Source: Gordionus sp. m RMFG-2023
Lineage: Eukaryota > Nematomorpha > Gordioida > Chordodea > Parachordodidae
Direction: 5' to 3'
Length of the DNA stretch: 64,000 nucleotides
NCBI RefSeq assembly: GCF_954871325.1
Contig: NC_088777.1
Coordinates: 33,829,366 to 33,893,365 of the forward strand
Shown: positions 58,930 to 64,000 of the stretch, piece after piece
How the letters are laid out: the number at the start of each line of letters is the position of its first letter
Numbering within the stretch: position 1 is the stretch's first letter
Made by a program: the position numbers and the translations under genes
The notes under the pieces: model-generated
The model's input: only the letters and a program-made list of their open reading frames with translations
What the model was told of the DNA's origin: nothing
The model's database searches: none

Positions 58930-59330
58930 ATACAATAATATGACTTCATTGTTCAAATATAAATAATATTAATTTTTTATTTGAAAAATTTGATATTTAT
59001 GCTAAAAATTATCCAACTTTAAAAGATAAGAACATTATTTATATTTAAGAATATTGTTAAATTTTAAACCTGGTAGCAATTGCATTAGACAAACTACAAG
59101 GGTCTTTATAGTACATTTTGGAGAGAATTAATGTCCAAACTATTTGTGGTCAAGAGGGACTTGGATATACTAAAAAATTCAAGTTTGAAATATTGTCTAC
59201 TTTTATTAAAATCTGTTCAATATGATATGGACAATAGATTCCTGAATTTTTTTCCCTATTATAAAGAATATAATGAGGAATTTTTGGCATCATTATCACA
59301 TTTATACTTTAAGAACTTATAGATTGAGTC
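58930..59330 (+). pseudogene. hAT transposase central fragment
   Basis: About 59075-59110 encodes ALDKLQGSL, and 59131-59322 encodes NSSLKYCLLLLKSVQYDMDN, RFLNFFPYYKEYNEEFLASL and SHLYFKNL. This resembles the hAT segment in which a LDxLQG motif is followed by a helix ending in a DxRF motif and a SHPxFKL motif. A TAG lies between the first two parts. The N-terminus and C-terminal dimerisation domain are not attached. The complete small hAT at 59491 lies just downstream. Confidence 0.65.
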
Positions 59331-59490
59331 AGATAATAAAAAAAATGCCTTCAAAAAATATTATTAAAAGAAGCCCTAAATGTAGTAAACATAATCAAAC
59401 TACAAAAGCATTACATTTAAAATCTAATAACTAAAAAAATGATGGTTATCTTCTTTTTAGTAGAACAAATTTTTTTGAGCTTAATAATAC

Positions 59491-60690
59491 CAGTGTTAAA
59501 GTAGCGCCCTACCTTTTTTTCAGTAGCGGTAGCTTTAGCGCGCTACTTTTTAAAAATTATTTAAATATATTTATAATTAATCTAAAATTATAATCTTTTT
59601 ATTTAATTTAATTTTGAAAAATTGAAATTTATATTTAAAATTTTTATTATAAATCTAGTTTTCAAAATAATTAATTTTAAAATTTCGACGATAGAGATTG
59701 ATATTGAAAATAATTTTGGTACACAGATCATAACAACAAAGTAATTTCCCTGGAAAATGATGATAATGTAGAATAATTTCCTTTTCCTGAATTCGTAAAA
59801 TTTAATATCGGTAAAAAAATTATCACAGATGATAGTTTTTGAGCTAGGTGAGTTTATGTGATAGTAGATATTCTGGTTCAATCCAAACATGGTATGTTTT
59901 AACTGACAATAAGATATTATTCAAGAATGATACTAAAAATTAAAAACTATAATCAATAATTAATAATAACATCTCATTTTATCATCAAATTTATCTATTT
60001 AAAATGATAATATTTTAGAAATTATTATCTGGATGTTAAACATGCTTAAAAACCACTCAACTATTATATTTATAAATTTTATCAAAACATGCCAAATGCT
60101 TATTTCAATCCTTTTATATTTTAACCATAAAAAGTTAAAGGGTGGTAGCCTGGCCAGTCAACAAACATGGCCATTTATGCCACTTATCCACTACATAATT
60201 TTTATTCTAAGTATTACTATTATAGTTTTAGACTGAACCTAGCCAGATCAAATGCCACCCACTATAGATGATATTTTTGAAATAAATAATAATACTATTG
60301 AAAATCTCTAGACGTATATTTTTAGATTTAAAAATACTCAAATGAATATTTTTGCTGATTTTTCTTATATAAAAAATATGTATATTAAATTTAATATTGC
60401 ATTGCCTTCAGGTGCTAAAGTTGAACGATTATTTAAAGATTATACTTTCTGATCGTCGCTCTAGACTTGTGGATGGATGACAATATGGAAATATTATTAT
60501 TATTGAGATGTAATAAAAAATAAAATAAATTATATATTTGAAATATTTTTATTTGTGGAAATAGAGATAAGTAAAATATATTTTTAAAAAAATTCTAAAG
60601 TAGCTCAAAAAGTAAGCTAATAGTGGGCTACATTTTTTATAAAATAGCGGTAGCGATAGCGCGGGATTTAAGTAGCTTTTAACAACACTG
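59491..60690 (+). mobile_element. hAT (AGTAGCG family), 1,200 bp, perfect 8 bp target duplication
   Basis: The ends CAGTGTTAAAGTAGCGCC and (inward) CAGTGTTGTTAAAAGCTACT enclose exactly 1,200 bases. AATAATAC is present on both sides (59483-59490 and 60691-60698) without mismatch. The subterminal regions carry AGTAGCGGTAGC and GCGGTAGCGATAGCGCG words. Only a C-terminal transposase fragment remains inside, so it is an internally deleted, non-autonomous copy. Its left 600 bases are collinear with the hAT pieces in the cores of foldback copies 1 and 3. Confidence 0.93.
60385..60500 (+). pseudogene. hAT transposase C-terminal scrap
   Basis: Residues IALPSGAKVERLFK, and shortly after in another frame SDRRSRLVDG, match the LPSSAxVERLFS and RSRLSDE motifs of the hAT dimerisation domain. 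The two are separated by a frame change. The rest of the gene is absent. Confidence 0.75.
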
Positions 60691-60698
60691 AATAATAC

Positions 60699-62094
60699 AA
60701 ATTATATTAAACTAAGGTTTTAATTATCTTAAAGATCGTAGAAATATGTTAGAAACACAATCATCCATAAAGGAATTTTCCCAAAATATAATACTGCAAT
60801 CCCTATACCATAATTAGCGCCATTTGATGGATTATTCAGTTTTGGCACAATATTAAACGGCAAAGGCTTAATGATAAATTATTTAAAAAATTAAAAATTG
60901 ATTATTTTAAAAATTAATTATTTTAAAAAATAATAATTTAATTTAATAAAATATTATAAATTGATAAAATCTATTAATTAATTTGTTTAATTTTTAAATG
61001 CTCATAAATTAATATTTATGACTCCATAAATAATACTAGTTTGCTTTGCCTGTCTAATGCTATGAATGAGCTAAAATGAATATTAAGTTTGATTATTTAA
61101 TCTATCTCATCTTTAAGATGGAAATATTTTAGCAATCATTGTAAATATTCATTTTTATTATTATATAAGTATCTTTGTCTTGTATCTTTTTGATATTATC
61201 AATAAAAAACTAGTATTTGAAACTGATATCCATTTTTTACAAAGAACATGTCTGAATCTAGATTCATTTTTCGAGAACCTGCCCAACTCTGATATAAAAG
61301 TTATTTTAAAAAAAGACAGAATTAGATAATAATTCTTGTTTTTAAATTTTGAATGTATAAGTGGATTTCAAAATACTCAAATTTTAGCAGCCCATTTGCA
61401 TAGACCTGTTCATCTGATAAATCTCAGCAAAGCTAGCTCTCTTTTTATAATCTCATAATCACTAATTTTCAATGTTAAATCAAATGTAAATTATGAATTT
61501 TCTATATCTACTCTATTATTTATTTTAATTTTTTACCTTTTTACAGGAATAATTAGGGTGCTTCATAATTTTTGTAATCTCTAAAGTTTCATATAATCTT
61601 TTCCAAAAAACGTTCATATAATTTTTTTTATGATTAGGAATTTCTTTTAGAGTGTTGAAACATTTGGAGTAGGAAGGGGCAGGGGGATAATTTAAAATTT
61701 CGGAAGAGATAATGGGTGGTGAATTTTGGTATACGATATAAAAAGAATGGCTGCTATTTTATATGATAAAATAATTTTTAGAAATATTTGTTCAATTTAA
61801 AAAAGAAATTTAAGTTAATAAAAAAAATTTCATAATGAAATAAGGAACGCAAAAAGAAAATTGATCAATTCATGAATTATAATTTTATAAAATCCAAAAA
61901 ATTATTTAATAAATTTTATAAATAATAAATATAAAAAATCTTAAAAAAAATAAAAATAATTGCACTTAATTAAGGATAATAAAGGTATTTTTTCGAATAT
62001 AAGAAAATTGAATATTTTAAGGTTAGATTTTATCTATTTTTATTTATTTATTTTTTCTATTCTATTCATTTTTTTATTTTATATTTGTCTTCTC
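60699..62094. other. AT-rich region without recognisable gene
   Basis: No supported gene. At about 61140-61290 there is a patch with AGTATC, TGTATC, GATATC and CTAGATTC words ending in an edge that reads inward CAGAGTTGGGCAGGTTCTCG. It is similar to the fragment ending near 26595 and probably another hAT end. Confidence 0.45.
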
Positions 62095-62225
62095 TAATGT
62101 TGTTAAATGGCCAATTTGGGTCGATTTTTAAAAAGGACCCAATTAAAATTTATGCCAAAATAATATTATGCAAGCCTGGAGATTTTGCCCATAGATGGCA
62201 GAAAGGTCTGAAACATCCTCTAAAA
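62095..62225. mobile_element. hAT MITE, truncated copy
   Basis: It starts TAATGTTGTTAAATGGCCAA, then GGGTCGATTTTTAAAAAGG and CAAGCCTGGAGATTTTGCCC, collinear with the first 130 bases of the copy at 4962. The right end is missing. Confidence 0.75.
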
Positions 62226-62436
62226 AATTTTATTTTTATTTACGATTTCGACTTTCAGGTTACAATTTATAGTTTTATTTTTAAAAAAGATAACATATTT
62301 TTCGCAAAAATATGTTAAAATTCTTTTTTTATAATAAAAGAATTATTATATTAGAACTCTTTTATAAAAATGAAAGAAATAAAAATCGATTGAAAGCATC
62401 CTCATCTAATCAATTATAATTTCCTAGCCTCTGTGC

Positions 62437-62659
62437 TAGTGTTGTTAAACGGCTCATTTTGAGCCGATTTTTTAAGAAGGCTAACTCAATATTTTAGCCA
62501 GAAAAAGATTGTTTAAGCCTCGAGATTTCTATAATATATGTCTGGACCTTTATTCTTCCTATGAGCAAATCCTTTAGGCTTGCGTAATATTTTTCTGGAA
62601 GAAATATTGAGTTAGCCGATTTTAAAAATCGGCTCAAAACGAGCCGTTTAACAACACTA
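62437..62659. mobile_element. hAT MITE with perfect 8 bp target duplication
   Basis: 223 bp, ends TAGTGTTGTTAAACGGCTCA and (inward) TAGTGTTGTTAAACGGCTCG. CTCTGTGC flanks both sides (62429-62436 and 62660-62667) exactly. The inverted repeats extend about 70 bases per side, through GAGCCGATTTTT and TTGAGTTAGCC-type words. It is the best-preserved copy of the family in the window. Confidence 0.93.
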
Positions 62660-62667
62660 CTCTGTGC

Positions 62668-64000
62668 TAATATATTTGCCGATATAAAGTTATATTTTTC
62701 TTTTTACTTTTCTTTCCAGGTCTCTCCATCCTAACTTTTTTCTTCTGTCCTGAGAGCTGTATAATAGTCTATATTTGTTGAATCCCAAATGCCAGATTTT
62801 AAAGTCTCAAACTAATCTGTATCAGGGCATTAGATTATCATAAGGTATATTAATAATTATTCATTGCAATGGATATTTTTTTTTCATCACATATAATCTT
62901 TCTGATTTTATTAGGTGTTTAAGCGCCATACTATACTTACCTCAAATTCAAATCCGAAGGAAGTAAACATTTTGTAAACATTCTTATTCCTCAATAACAG
63001 ATTTATAGCATTCAGGTTAAAACGCTATATAATATATAGGCTGCCAATTTTTTCCCTTATCTCTATGAACACGAAATTTTTTTTATTAAAGTCACTTGTA
63101 AAAAAACAATAATAATAAATATAAAAATTATATTTGTAAAAGGATAGGTGGTTATGATGAGAATAGAAGTAGAAATAAAATTGTTTAATAATGGCTGAGA
63201 AAAAATAAATCACAACCAATTTATTTCAACTTTATAACTTTGTATGGCTGATTATAATATTGTATATTTTCCTATGTATCGTAAATTTCAATATAATAAT
63301 ACAAATTTGTAAGACTCTCTAAAATTAAGATTTATATAAAATAAAAAAAAATGGTGGTTTTAATTATTATTTTTTTCACCATAATAAAAAAAATAGCAAT
63401 TAAAATTTATTGATTTACAAATATTTTATTTTTTTAAAAATCTGTAAAATATCTCATAAAAAAGATTGATAATATACATAGGAGTAGCTAATAAGGTCTT
63501 TCGGAAATTTGCCTGCTTTCGTATATATCATTCTAAGTTACTCCCACATTCCTCTACCATCTTTCTCACAAAAATGTAAACAATATATAACAATATAAAT
63601 TAATCTTAAAAAAATAAGCAAGATTTGATAATTTTTTTTAAAATAATGGATAAATAATTAATTTTTTAAAAAAAGTAAAAAACCAAAAATATATTTTTAA
63701 ATGTGGAGCTAGAGTGTCTTCCAATAATATGTTTAAGTAAAATTCCACCTAAAAGTGCCCTCACCCTAGAAATCTTGCCTATGGTCCGTTTGAAAGACCA
63801 GGCAGGAAACTTTTAAAAAAATCAAAACTGGCCAAAGTGGGCAATTTGTGCATAAAGAATTTTCGGTCAGGCTGGGTCTGACAATTTTTACATAAAATAT
63901 CAGGCACTAGCAAATCTATGATTTTTGTAAAATTTTAATGGGAAAGTCCGGCTTTAAATTTTGATATTTTTTGGTTTCAAGCTAATATTTTGATTAATAG
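62668..64000. other. AT-rich region without recognisable gene
   Basis: No supported gene. 63790-63960 has CCAGGCAGGAAAC, CTGGCCAAAGTGGGC and GGTCAGGCTGGGTCTG words resembling the GC-rich element fragments at 44155 and 45724. Confidence 0.45.

Noticed and set aside
62095-62318. 77-codon plus-strand frame
   Set aside because: It starts in a truncated MITE copy and continues into A/T-rich sequence; the family is non-coding elsewhere.

Overview
The window is very AT-rich eukaryotic DNA, with G+C around a quarter by eye. It carries many poly-G and poly-C runs, and I see no intact host gene, rRNA or tRNA. Almost everything recognisable is transposon debris. The mix suggests an AT-rich invertebrate animal genome: ZMYM/TTF-type and BED-type hAT transposons, a non-LTR retrotransposon with a C-terminal restriction-like endonuclease, Ty3/gypsy scraps, and foldback elements. 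I cannot name the species, and no gene here fixes the phylum.

Layout. 1-3.4 kb: two copies of a TTF/ZMYM-type hAT in opposite orientation. 3.8-5.2 kb: two copies of a ~223 bp hAT MITE and a diverged hAT scrap. 5.2-10.7 kb: AT-rich DNA without genes. 10.7-13.2 kb: a ZMYM-type hAT relic with terminal repeats and target duplication. 13.2-20.4 kb: AT-rich DNA with small tandem duplications. 20.5-24.8 kb: a foldback element with long inverted arms of ~110-140 bp tandem units, with a 1,020 bp hAT inserted in its right arm. 27.8-29.1 kb: a degenerate LINE copy. 29.5-35.9 kb: another hAT copy, apparently split by a block holding a nearly full LINE (31.6-34.4 kb). 37.5-39.3 kb: a near-perfect palindrome with arms of ~0.85-0.95 kb and almost no loop. 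39.6-41.3 kb: a hAT with a Ty3/gypsy fossil inside. 46.2-47.5 kb: a BED-finger hAT with perfect target duplication. 47.6-48.4 kb: a 5'-truncated LINE copy with an intact 253-codon frame. 49.8-54.0 kb: a second large foldback. 56.4-57.1 kb: a degenerate foldback array split by a MITE. 58.2-60.7 kb: an unidentified exon-like frame, a hAT fragment and a 1,200 bp hAT with perfect 8 bp target duplication. 62.1-62.7 kb: two more MITE copies.

The parts do not form a pathway; they form a stratigraphy. The most informative things are insertion relationships: a GC-rich element at the same site in two hAT copies, a hAT end at the same site in the cores of two foldbacks, and 8 bp target duplications that fix exact element ends. 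The foldback family, with G-rich tracts phased in its tandem units, is the least familiar structure here. It has no transposase in this window.
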